Positions 1 through 5,365 of a stretch of DNA of 5,529 nucleotides are shown one piece after another. The notes below the pieces were generated by a model. It ran no database searches. It saw nothing but the letters and a program-made list of their open reading frames with translations, and had not been told where the DNA came from. Location of the stretch: contig JACMRC010000543.1 in assembly GCA_014376655.1 (NCBI GenBank), positions 1 to 5,529 of the forward strand. The letters run 5' to 3'. The position numbers were made by a program, and so were the translations under genes. Source of the DNA: Mucilaginibacter sp. (lineage in GTDB: Bacteria; Bacteroidota; Bacteroidia; Sphingobacteriales; Sphingobacteriaceae). Within the stretch, counting starts at the first letter, position 1, and every line of letters begins with the position of its first letter.

Positions 1-1313
1 GGGATATCCTTTATTTGAGATTGTAGTGCGCCCGAAAAGAAAAATATCGCCAACGCCCCGAATATCGCGTTAGCAAATACACCCGAAATGCGTGTCATGG
101 CATTGTTGATGCCGGATGCTGTGCCTGAATAATGGTCGCTCACCGATGCCATTACTGCCGCCGTAAGTGGTGCAACTGTAAATGACATACCCAAGCCTAA
201 AACTAAAACGCCCGGAAAAAATGTGGTCCAATAATCTGCCGGCCCGCTGGTTTGTTTAACAAATGATAAGATGAGCAAACCCGCACCCGCCAACGCCGGG
301 CCTATGATTAAGAACAGGCGCGGGCCATGCTTGTCGGCTAAACTGCCGGCAAAACGGGCTATGGTTATCATTAAAACCGTAAATGGCAAAAATGTTAACC
401 CCGACTGTAATTGGCTATATCCCTGAATCTGTACCAGGTTGAGGGATAAAAACAACATACCTGCGCCCAACCCGGCATAGAGAAAGAAGGTGAGCAAATT
501 TGCGCCGCTAAATGTGCTGTTGGAAAATAGCTTAAGCGGCATCATGGGGCTGCTGCTTTTTATTTCGATGATGATAAACATCGTCAGGAAAATAAGGCCT
601 GCAGCAAGCGAGCCATAACACTGGATATTTGCCAGGCCAACAGCCGGCGCACGTAAAAAGCCAAATGTTATTAAAGCTAAACCTAAAGCTATGGTTATAG
701 CCCCTGCAAAATCGAGGCCCTGTTGGTTATCCTCGTCTTTTATCTCGGTTACTTTAAAAGCAAGCATTAATAAAGCAGCTACTCCGAATGGGATGTTAAT
801 GAAAAAAATATATCGCCATAAACCAGCATCGGCTAAAGCGCCACCTAAAATTGGCCCGCCCATTGTTACCACAGTAGTAAATGCCGACCAGGTGCCAATA
901 GCCTTGCCGCGCTCTTTAGCGTTGATGGATGATGAAATGAGGGATAAGCTGCCCGGGATCATTAAAGCCCCGCCAATACCCTGTAAAAGCCTGCAAATAA
1001 CTAATGTTAAAACACTGCCTGATAGCCCGCATGCTGCCGAACCGGTGATGAAAATAAAGATCCCCACCATGAATATTTTTTTACGACCCAGTTTATCGCC
1101 CATTGCCCCGCCGATTAATATGAGTGAGGCCAGCATTAACAGGTAGGCGTTCAGGATCCAGAACAGATCGGCACCGGTAGCTTTTAAACTTTGCTGTAAT
1201 GCTGGTAAAACTACATTTAGTGCCGTAGCATCAATAAACGCCATAGCCGAAGCAAGAATGGTTGACACCATTATCCATTTACCTGCCCTGCTATTAAGTG
1301 CTACTGTTGCCAT
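1..1313 (-). CDS. DHA2-family MFS drug:H+ antiporter (EmrB/QacA-like), 3' end missing
   Basis: Reading the minus strand from ATG at 1313 gives 437 codons without a stop, and the frame runs off the left edge. The product is a very hydrophobic inner-membrane protein. Visible family marks are: AFIDATALNVVLP in the first helix (residues 25-37), the DHA motif with a membrane Asp (D28); the loop 2-3 motif GDKLGRKK (72-79); CRLLQGIGGALMIPG in helix 4 (107-121), with the conserved Arg; and GGPILGGALADAGLWRYIFF (152-171) followed by INIPFG, the motif C/antiporter signature and the WRxxFxINxPxG signature of 14-helix DHA2 exporters. These proteins expel drugs or other toxic amphiphiles in exchange for protons. 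DHA2 proteins usually have about 460-530 residues, so perhaps 20-90 are missing. The start has no Shine-Dalgarno sequence, which is normal for this phylum. No HlyD/EmrA partner or regulator lies upstream, and the substrate cannot be predicted. Family assignment is firm. Confidence 0.93.
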   Translation of the reverse strand, partial: MATVALNSRAGKWIMVSTILASAMAFIDATALNVVLPALQQSLKATGADLFWILNAYLLMLASLILIGGAMGDKLGRKKIFMVGIFIFITGSAACGLSGSVLTLVICRLLQGIGGALMIPGSLSLISSSINAKERGKAIGTWSAFTTVVTMGGPILGGALADAGLWRYIFFINIPFGVAALLMLAFKVTEIKDEDNQQGLDFAGAITIALGLALITFGFLRAPAVGLANIQCYGSLAAGLIFLTMFIIIEIKSSSPMMPLKLFSNSTFSGANLLTFFLYAGLGAGMLFLSLNLVQIQGYSQLQSGLTFLPFTVLMITIARFAGSLADKHGPRLFLIIGPALAGAGLLILSFVKQTSGPADYWTTFFPGVLVLGLGMSFTVAPLTAAVMASVSDHYSGTASGINNAMTRISGVFANAIFGALAIFFFSGALQSQIKDI

Positions 1314-1357
1314 TGTAAGGTAACGTAGTTAAAATAAATGGGTTTCAATTATTTCTC

Positions 1358-1395
1358 AAAAAAAATAAAGCGAATAACCGATGGCTATCCGCTTT
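1358..1395 (-). terminator. Intrinsic terminator after the 112-aa gene
   Basis: On the minus strand the arm AGCGGATAGCC (1393-1383) pairs with GGTTATTCGCT (1379-1369) around a 3-nt ATC loop. This gives 11 bp including two G-U pairs, and flanking A/T pairs can extend it. The stem is followed by TTTA and then eight consecutive T residues (1365-1358). Read on the plus strand, the two G-U pairs become A-C mismatches, so the structure favours minus-strand transcripts. It lies about 45 nt past the stop of the 112-aa gene and about 45 nt before the transporter start, and so insulates the two. Confidence 0.78.
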
Positions 1396-1401
1396 TTATA
1401 A

Positions 1402-1421
1402 GTTCAAGTGTGGGCTTGAAC
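1402..1421 (-). repeat. Perfect 7-bp hairpin just upstream of the terminator
   Basis: GTTCAAG (1402-1408) and CTTGAAC (1415-1421) are perfect inverted repeats separated by 6 nt. No T-run follows in either direction, so by itself it is not an intrinsic terminator. It sits 16 nt after the stop codon of the 112-aa gene and immediately before the terminator stem, in the 3' untranslated part of that transcript. A role as a transcript-end stabiliser is possible but inferred. Confidence 0.5.
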
Positions 1422-1437
1422 GGCAGAGTATTGATTT

Positions 1438-1776
1438 TTAACCTTGTTGTAACTGGTCTAAATTTATAGTATGCACCAATTGGCTTGCTATTTTGCACCA
1501 TTTAACCCAGTTGTTATTGTTGTCTACTCTTATGTAATATACACCGGGTTTAAGGTCGGTAACTGGTATTGTTTTCCTAAACGGTAGTAGTTCATCAGTG
1601 GCAGGTTTAGAGCCATCCAGATGCGATAGAATGGTGAGATCTATGCCACCGTTTCTACGGGTTAACTCAATATTGTCTAAAACATAGCGGTCGTCCATAA
1701 ACTCGCCTTTTACTTCGATGGTGATATCGTTTCCAAATACCTGTACATCAATACTTCTTATCCTGTGTACCGACAT
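1438..1776 (-). CDS. Small cytosolic protein, predicted beta-sandwich, function unknown
   Basis: I do not recognise a named family. From ATG at 1776 the product has 112 residues. The frame also allows an ATG at 1839 (133 aa), but the extra 21 residues look like translated leader, and the 1776 start has the AT-rich upstream stretch typical of Bacteroidota, so I prefer it. There is no signal peptide or membrane segment. Alternating hydrophobic/polar stretches (SIDVQVFGNDITIEVKGEF, YVLDNIELTRR, IDLTILSHL) suggest beta strands. They are followed by LLPFRKTIPVTDLKPGVYYI, in which PF...TIPV..L.PG.YYIRVDN resembles the last strands of Ig-like beta-sandwich proteins (pattern 'PF..tipl..L..G.Y.v.Vn'). 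That resemblance is my reading and is untested. The C-terminal 20 residues look helical or amphipathic. The gene is monocistronic: it has its own terminator and faces away from the plus-strand gene at 2000. The coding assignment is likely; the role is unknown. Confidence 0.72.
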   Translation of the reverse strand: MSVHRIRSIDVQVFGNDITIEVKGEFMDDRYVLDNIELTRRNGGIDLTILSHLDGSKPATDELLPFRKTIPVTDLKPGVYYIRVDNNNNWVKWCKIASQLVHTINLDQLQQG

Positions 1777-1913
1777 GATTTTTAGTTTAAATAGAAATTT
1801 AATACTTGCAAAACGTGCCGCTGTATAAACAATACCCATGATGGGGACAAGTTTTTTAGAGCAATTACGGTCTTTAATATTGAGGTGTTTCGCATATCGC
1901 TAATTGACAATAA

Positions 1914-1941
1914 TTGCTATTTTTTTGCAATAATACATTTG
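1914..1941 (+). promoter_or_regulatory. Bacteroidota-type promoter for the secreted TPR protein
   Basis: TACATTTG at 1934-1941 matches the primary-sigma -7 consensus of Bacteroidota (TAnnTTTG) exactly. A TTG at 1914-1916 lies 17 nt upstream, within the accepted spacing for the -33 element. Transcription would start near 1948 and give a leader of about 50 nt before the ATG at 2000. The region is AT-rich, as expected. The element was identified by eye only. Confidence 0.6.
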
Positions 1942-1999
1942 TAGTATTTTGTAACTATTTATGTATAGAATTGTCTGCTAAATAACTGATCTGTATATC

Positions 2000-2926
2000 A
2001 TGAAATTAAATACTTACACTATTTGCTTATTGTTAATAGTAAGCAGTTTTAACCAAGGTGCTTTTGCCCAGGCAAGCACTTTAAAAATTGCTGATTCGCT
2101 ATTTGCCAAACAAAGTTGGAAAGCGGCAAAAGAAAAATATATCAGCTATCTAAAGGATACATCGGTAAATGCTTTGGCGTGGAACAGGCTGGGATATAGT
2201 AACCAAAACCTTAAATTGTATGATGCCGCATTGGTTAATTATAGGAAGGCACTGGCCAATAAACCCTCGCAAGGGGTAATAAACGTTGTGTTGGTAAGGA
2301 TGGCAAAAACATATTCGTTATTAAATAAAACTGACAGCAGTGCTGTATGGGTTTTAAAAGCTGCTGCTATCGGGTATAATGCCTTGGCGGATGTGGATAC
2401 ATCTGATGGTTATAAAAACCTGCGTGCAGATGTGAAATTTAAGCAGGTAAGACAACAGATATATGATGTAATATATCCTTGTGCTGCTGAACCAAGAAGC
2501 CATGATTTTGATTTTTGGATTGGAGACTGGAATGTATTTTCCACCAATAATAAAACACAGGTTGGTACCAGCCATATTGAAGTTATGGCAGGCAGTTGCG
2601 CTTTGTTAGAAAACTGGACATCAAGCCAGGCGCATAATGGCAAGAGCTTTAATTACTATGATAAGCAAGCTGGAAAATGGGAGCAAGACTGGATAGGATC
2701 TGGTGGTGTAAGCGACAAACAACGATACTTAAATGGCGAATATAAGGATGGTGCAATGCGGTTTACTTATCAAAGCACAAACCCTAACGGTCAAAAGCAA
2801 ATAGGGAAATTTATTTTTTATAATATCGACAAAGATACGGTACGTCAATACCAGGATTTATCAACCGATGATGGTAAGACCTATACGGTGGTTTATGATT
2901 TTACCTATGTAAGAAAGAAAGCATAG
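2000..2926 (+). CDS. Secreted protein: TPR-like N-terminal region plus FDFWxGDW domain
   Basis: A 308-residue product. Residues 1-24 are a Sec signal peptide (MKLNTYTICLLLIVSSFNQG then AFA|Q, a good signal peptidase I site), so it is periplasmic or exported. Residues about 29-125 form helical pairs of TPR type; the clearest repeat is ALAWNRLGYSNQNLKLYDAALVNYRKAL (58-85, quoted here only as its outline: A-W-LGY-N-YDAA-Y-KAL). Residues about 120-152, with YNALADVDTSDGYKNLRADVKFKQV-like spacing, match the closing helix seen after TPRs in many secreted proteins. From about 160 a second domain opens with HDFDFWIGDWNV (168-179) and continues as alternating strands with G.S.IE, LLENW, SFNYYD, W.QDWIG and a final VYDFTYVRKK. 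This is the pattern of small lipocalin/DUF1579-like beta-barrels. The architecture is clear; the family name is tentative and no enzymatic residues are evident. The TPR part probably mediates protein contacts. It is preceded by its own promoter and is convergent with the anti-sigma gene. Confidence 0.85.
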   Translation: MKLNTYTICLLLIVSSFNQGAFAQASTLKIADSLFAKQSWKAAKEKYISYLKDTSVNALAWNRLGYSNQNLKLYDAALVNYRKALANKPSQGVINVVLVRMAKTYSLLNKTDSSAVWVLKAAAIGYNALADVDTSDGYKNLRADVKFKQVRQQIYDVIYPCAAEPRSHDFDFWIGDWNVFSTNNKTQVGTSHIEVMAGSCALLENWTSSQAHNGKSFNYYDKQAGKWEQDWIGSGGVSDKQRYLNGEYKDGAMRFTYQSTNPNGQKQIGKFIFYNIDKDTVRQYQDLSTDDGKTYTVVYDFTYVRKKA

Positions 2927-2935
2927 TAAGTGTGT

Positions 2936-2966
2936 AATTAAAACTATTTATGATATTGTTTTAATT
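2936..2966. terminator. Perfect 9-bp inverted repeat at a convergent gene junction, possible bidirectional terminator
   Basis: AATTAAAAC (2936-2944) and GTTTTAATT (2958-2966) are perfect inverted repeats with a 13-nt loop. The repeat lies 10 nt past the TPR-protein stop and covers the last codons and stop of the anti-sigma gene. The arms are AT-rich and not followed by a clean T-run, so termination strength is doubtful. Its placement exactly between two convergent genes is the main argument for a terminator role. Confidence 0.4.
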
Positions 2967-3429
2967 CTGTCTTTAACTGTTGGATCTGCTCTTGGGCCTG
3001 GCGGTTTTCCAGGAAATAATAAATAGCTGCAATTAAAAAGATTTTACCTAACACAAATATACCAGCCATTATCCATCTCCACGTCTTGTGCACGCGCATC
3101 TGGCTTGACTCGGCCTCAACCTCAATAAATTGATTGCGGCTACCGTAATCATGTCTGTTATTACTTTCGCGATCTGTTACATGCGGAATTTCTTCGGGTA
3201 TAATAAGTGCATTAATGCCACTCTCAATTTTTTCCAGCATTCCCGTTGGCGGTGGTATGGAAATATGTTGAGCGAATGTCTCCATATCTACCTCTAATTG
3301 AAACAATGCCTCCTGTATTTCAGGGTATCGTTTTTTTAATTGAAGTAGCCGTTGAGTTTCCTCTTCTGATGCTGATCCCAACACACAAGCCTCCAAAACC
3401 CCACTTTCTATGTATTCTTTAACTTTCAT
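2944..3429 (-). CDS. Short membrane anti-sigma factor lacking the periplasmic RskA-type domain
   Basis: A 161-residue product. The N-terminus (KEYIESGVLEACVLGSASEE, residues 4-23, then a helix ending RYPEIQEALFQLE, 34-46) matches the cytosolic sigma-binding part of Bacteroidota RskA-like anti-sigma factors, including the PPP and LEKIESGI segment at 59-72. A polar linker (about 75-115, rich in E, N, R) leads to a single membrane helix (about 118-140, WRWIMAGIFVLGKIFLIAAI), and then a short coiled coil (141-160, QAQEQIQQLKTELKQ). Family members typically continue for another 100 or more residues with a periplasmic RskA domain; here the stop comes straight after the coil. No remnant of that domain lies downstream, because the convergent gene ends there, so this looks like a naturally short form and not a fresh frameshift. 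It overlaps the sigma gene by 11 nt, indicating translational coupling. It presumably sequesters that sigma factor at the inner membrane; which signal releases it is unknown. Confidence 0.82.
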   Translation of the reverse strand: MKVKEYIESGVLEACVLGSASEEETQRLLQLKKRYPEIQEALFQLEVDMETFAQHISIPPPTGMLEKIESGINALIIPEEIPHVTDRESNNRHDYGSRNQFIEVEAESSQMRVHKTWRWIMAGIFVLGKIFLIAAIYYFLENRQAQEQIQQLKTELKQYHK

Positions 3430-3892
3430 TCGACTCTCTTATTATGCTAAAAGCCTCTTTCAATAAAGTTTTGATCTGCTCTCCCGGTTTATTTATTTCT
3501 TTTGATAGTTGTGCAGTGGTTTTTTTGCTGTAATATATACCGCAAAAAACAAGTCTCTGCTCATCAGTCATTTTATCAAGATACCTGTTAGTTATGGTAT
3601 GTTCTTTACTTACTAAAGCCGGTGTTTCGCAACTCCTTAACGCGTCATGAATCGGAGTAAGCTCTATTTTAGCAAGTCGCAATAGCTGCGCCCAGTTATT
3701 ACTTTCATACCAATTAATATCATTAAATTTTTTAGCAACTGTATTGAAGGTTTTTAGCAGATATTCTTCGGCTACCAATTGGTCTTTAACTACCTCATGT
3801 ATGTAACCTAATAACATCGCCGAATAACTATCATATAATGTATATATGCTTACCGGTTTAGTTTGTAGTAACGCTTCTCCGTGTTTCACCAT
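3419..3892 (-). CDS. Divergent ECF-type RNA polymerase sigma factor
   Basis: From ATG at 3892 the product has 157 residues. An in-frame ATG at 3964 would add 24 residues that do not resemble the family, so I take 3892. Region 2 is recognisable but eroded. SIYTLYDSYSAMLLGYIHEV (15-34) and KDQLVAEEYLLKTFNTVAKKF (36-56, described in outline) follow the ECF pattern of YD.Y...LYGYI..IVKD...AEE.LQETF..IW, but the usual Gln-Glu and Trp are replaced. The next segment, NWAQLLRLAKIELTPIHDAL (66-85), stands where WLL.IARN.AID.LR is expected. Region 4 (105-153) begins LDKMTDEQRLVF and carries a helix-turn-helix at TTAQLSKEINKPGEQIKTLL (125-144), followed by KEAFSIIRES. It should direct RNA polymerase to a private set of promoters when freed by the overlapping anti-sigma gene. 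Membership in the ECF family is likely; the changes in region 2 leave some doubt about normal -10 recognition. The codons are more AT-rich than in the flanking transporter genes. Confidence 0.78.
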   Translation of the reverse strand: MVKHGEALLQTKPVSIYTLYDSYSAMLLGYIHEVVKDQLVAEEYLLKTFNTVAKKFNDINWYESNNWAQLLRLAKIELTPIHDALRSCETPALVSKEHTITNRYLDKMTDEQRLVFCGIYYSKKTTAQLSKEINKPGEQIKTLLKEAFSIIRESNES

Positions 3893-3943
3893 AATTATTC
3901 TCAATCCAAGTAAACCCGCGTCCCAAAAAAGTTTTGATAGGTA

Positions 3944-3955
3944 TTTACATGTAAA
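3944..3955. promoter_or_regulatory. 12-bp perfect palindrome upstream of the sigma gene
   Basis: TTTACATGTAAA is its own reverse complement. It lies 52 bp upstream of the chosen sigma start (3892), in the control region shared with the divergent permease gene. A dimeric regulator or sigma autoregulation could act here, but the site is short and AT-rich and could be chance. No exact TAnnTTTG element was found on the minus strand nearby. Confidence 0.3.
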
Positions 3956-4054
3956 ACTATACAAACTTTAGCGAACTTAATAAAGAATTTTTGAATGTAG
4001 AACCTGTAGTTTTAAACAGTGATGGGCATTCGCATTTTTTTGCTTAAACTCGTA

Positions 4055-4072
4055 CGTTTTATCTATAAAACG
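4055..4072. promoter_or_regulatory. Operator-like palindrome ahead of the sugar permease
   Basis: CGTTTTAT and ATAAAACG are perfect 8-bp inverted arms around a 2-nt centre, 28 bp upstream of the GTG start at 4101. The tight 18-bp symmetry is typical of operators bound by dimeric repressors (LacI or GntR type). An RNA hairpin is also possible, with a 6-bp stem and 6-nt loop. A partial -7 match (TACGTTTT, 4053-4060) overlaps its left arm, so bound protein could block transcription. The regulator gene is not in the window. Confidence 0.42.
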
Positions 4073-4100
4073 GTTATAACCAATTTTTTAATTAAACCAG

Positions 4101-5354
4101 GTGGCCAAAAACACAAAGCACGCTTTTACCGAGCGCAAATATTTGGTTACGCTTATATGCGTAGTAAGCTTGTTCATGATGTGGGGCGTATCCATGACCA
4201 TGGGCGATGTGTTAAATAAGCATTTTAAAGAAGTGCTGCACATCAGCAAATCTAAATCAACCCTTATTCAGTTTTCCATTTTTGGAGCTTATGCCGTAAT
4301 GGGTATCCCGGCAGGGCTGTTTATGAAAAGGTATGGGTATAAGTATGGTGTATTATTAGGCTTGTTGCTGTTTGCCGGTGGCGCGTTTTTGTTTATACCG
4401 GCTGCCAATGCGGCGTCTTTTACCTTTTTCAGGGTCTCGTTATTTATCCTGGCCTGCGGTATGGCAACGCTCGAAACTGTTGCACACCCATTTGTTGCCA
4501 GCCTGGGCAGCCAGGAAACCAGCGCGCAAAGGTTAAACTTTGCACAAGGCTTTAATGGAATTGGCGGCATAATAGGCCCGCTAATTGGGGGCTACTTTAT
4601 ATTAAAGGCAGGGCAGGAGCACTCGCACGATCTGTATGAAGTTAAAGTTGTTTATACTGTAATTGGCTGCGCGATACTACTTATAGCCTGCGGATTTTTC
4701 TTCCTGAAAATACCGCCAATAATAGAACATGTTACCCTAAAAGAAAATGGCATTGAACTGGCCGTGCCGGATATAGAAGTCAAGTCGGGAAACCTGAAAG
4801 GATTGTTTAAACATCGGCACTTTGCATGGTCAATACTGGCACAATTTAGCAATGTTGCCGCGCAGGGTGGTACTTGGGCCTTCTTTATTATTTATGGGGT
4901 TGAGGTAATGAAACTTTCGGCCGAAAAGGCTGCCTACTTTTTCGCGTTAAGCATGGTTTTAAAAACTATCGGCCGGTTCTCGGGCGCGGTGTTGCTGCGC
5001 TACATCAGGCCAAATATATTTTTGGCTATTTTTGCTACCGGTAGCATTACCATGTGTTTGATAATTGCACAAGGATTTGGCTGGGTGTCATTTATAGCAT
5101 TAATGATGCTTAATTTCTTTTTCAGCGTTATGTACCCAACAATTTATAGTTTGGGGTTGAAAGATTTAGGCTCATATAAGCAACAAGCATCATCATTTAT
5201 TGTAATGGGTGTATCGGGCGGGGCGGTGTTCCCGTACCTTATGGGGCTAATTGCCGATCATAACGTCGCCACGGCATATTATCTGCCAATTATTTGCTAC
5301 TCGTTTATTTTACTATTTGCTATTAAGTTATCAAAGGTTAAAATTCATACTTAA
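4101..5354 (+). CDS. fucP: FucP-family (FHS) sugar:H+ symporter
   Basis: A 417-residue protein with about twelve membrane helices, close in length to E. coli L-fucose permease FucP (438 aa). The proton/sugar-coupling acids known from FucP are present: D36 in helix 1 (MTMGDVLNKHF, equivalent to FucP Asp46) and E125 in helix 4 (ATLETVAHPF, equivalent to FucP Glu135). Other family marks are RLNFAQGFNGIGGIIGPLIG (144-163), the AQ..TWAFFIIY segment (254-265), GRFSGAVLLRYI (291-302), YPTIYSLGLKDLG (345-357) and SSFIVMGVSGGAVFP (364-378). It imports a sugar with protons across the inner membrane. L-Fucose is the textbook substrate, but FHS relatives in Bacteroidota also carry glucose, galactose and other sugars, so the symbol is by family resemblance. 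The GTG start is well supported: an in-frame stop lies at 4089-4091 and the reading after 4101 fits the family's cytosolic N-terminus. It probably forms an operon with the VCBS gene 11 nt downstream, and an operator-like palindrome lies upstream. Confidence 0.92.
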   Translation: MAKNTKHAFTERKYLVTLICVVSLFMMWGVSMTMGDVLNKHFKEVLHISKSKSTLIQFSIFGAYAVMGIPAGLFMKRYGYKYGVLLGLLLFAGGAFLFIPAANAASFTFFRVSLFILACGMATLETVAHPFVASLGSQETSAQRLNFAQGFNGIGGIIGPLIGGYFILKAGQEHSHDLYEVKVVYTVIGCAILLIACGFFFLKIPPIIEHVTLKENGIELAVPDIEVKSGNLKGLFKHRHFAWSILAQFSNVAAQGGTWAFFIIYGVEVMKLSAEKAAYFFALSMVLKTIGRFSGAVLLRYIRPNIFLAIFATGSITMCLIIAQGFGWVSFIALMMLNFFFSVMYPTIYSLGLKDLGSYKQQASSFIVMGVSGGAVFPYLMGLIADHNVATAYYLPIICYSFILLFAIKLSKVKIHT

Positions 5355-5365
5355 ATATTTATGCC

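Noticed and set aside
691..1146. Plus-strand open frame of 151 codons inside the DHA2 transporter
   Set aside because: It is the antisense of a transporter with unmistakable family motifs. The translation is rich in Pro, Ala and Lys with no domain.
1777..1839. N-terminal extension of the 112-aa protein to ATG 1839
   Set aside because: The added residues do not fit the strand pattern, and the later ATG has the typical AT-rich leader. It remains possible.
2354..2643. Two minus-strand open frames inside the TPR protein
   Set aside because: They overlap a gene with a signal peptide, recognisable domains and a promoter; they have no independent features.
3893..3964. N-terminal extension of the sigma factor to ATG 3964
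   Set aside because: The added 24 residues do not resemble the start of ECF sigma factors, and the stretch contains a palindrome expected in control DNA.
3965..4100. Promoter elements for the permease and the sigma gene
   Set aside because: Only partial matches to TAnnTTTG were found (for example TAGTTTTA at 4007-4014 with a TTG only 13 nt upstream), so no promoter is annotated.
4019..4219. Plus-strand 66-codon frame overlapping the start of the permease
   Set aside because: Its second half is the permease N-terminus read in another frame, and its first half spans the palindrome and AT-rich leader. A leader peptide is not excluded but nothing supports it.
4289..4852. Two minus-strand open frames inside the permease
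   Set aside because: They are antisense shadows of conserved membrane helices.
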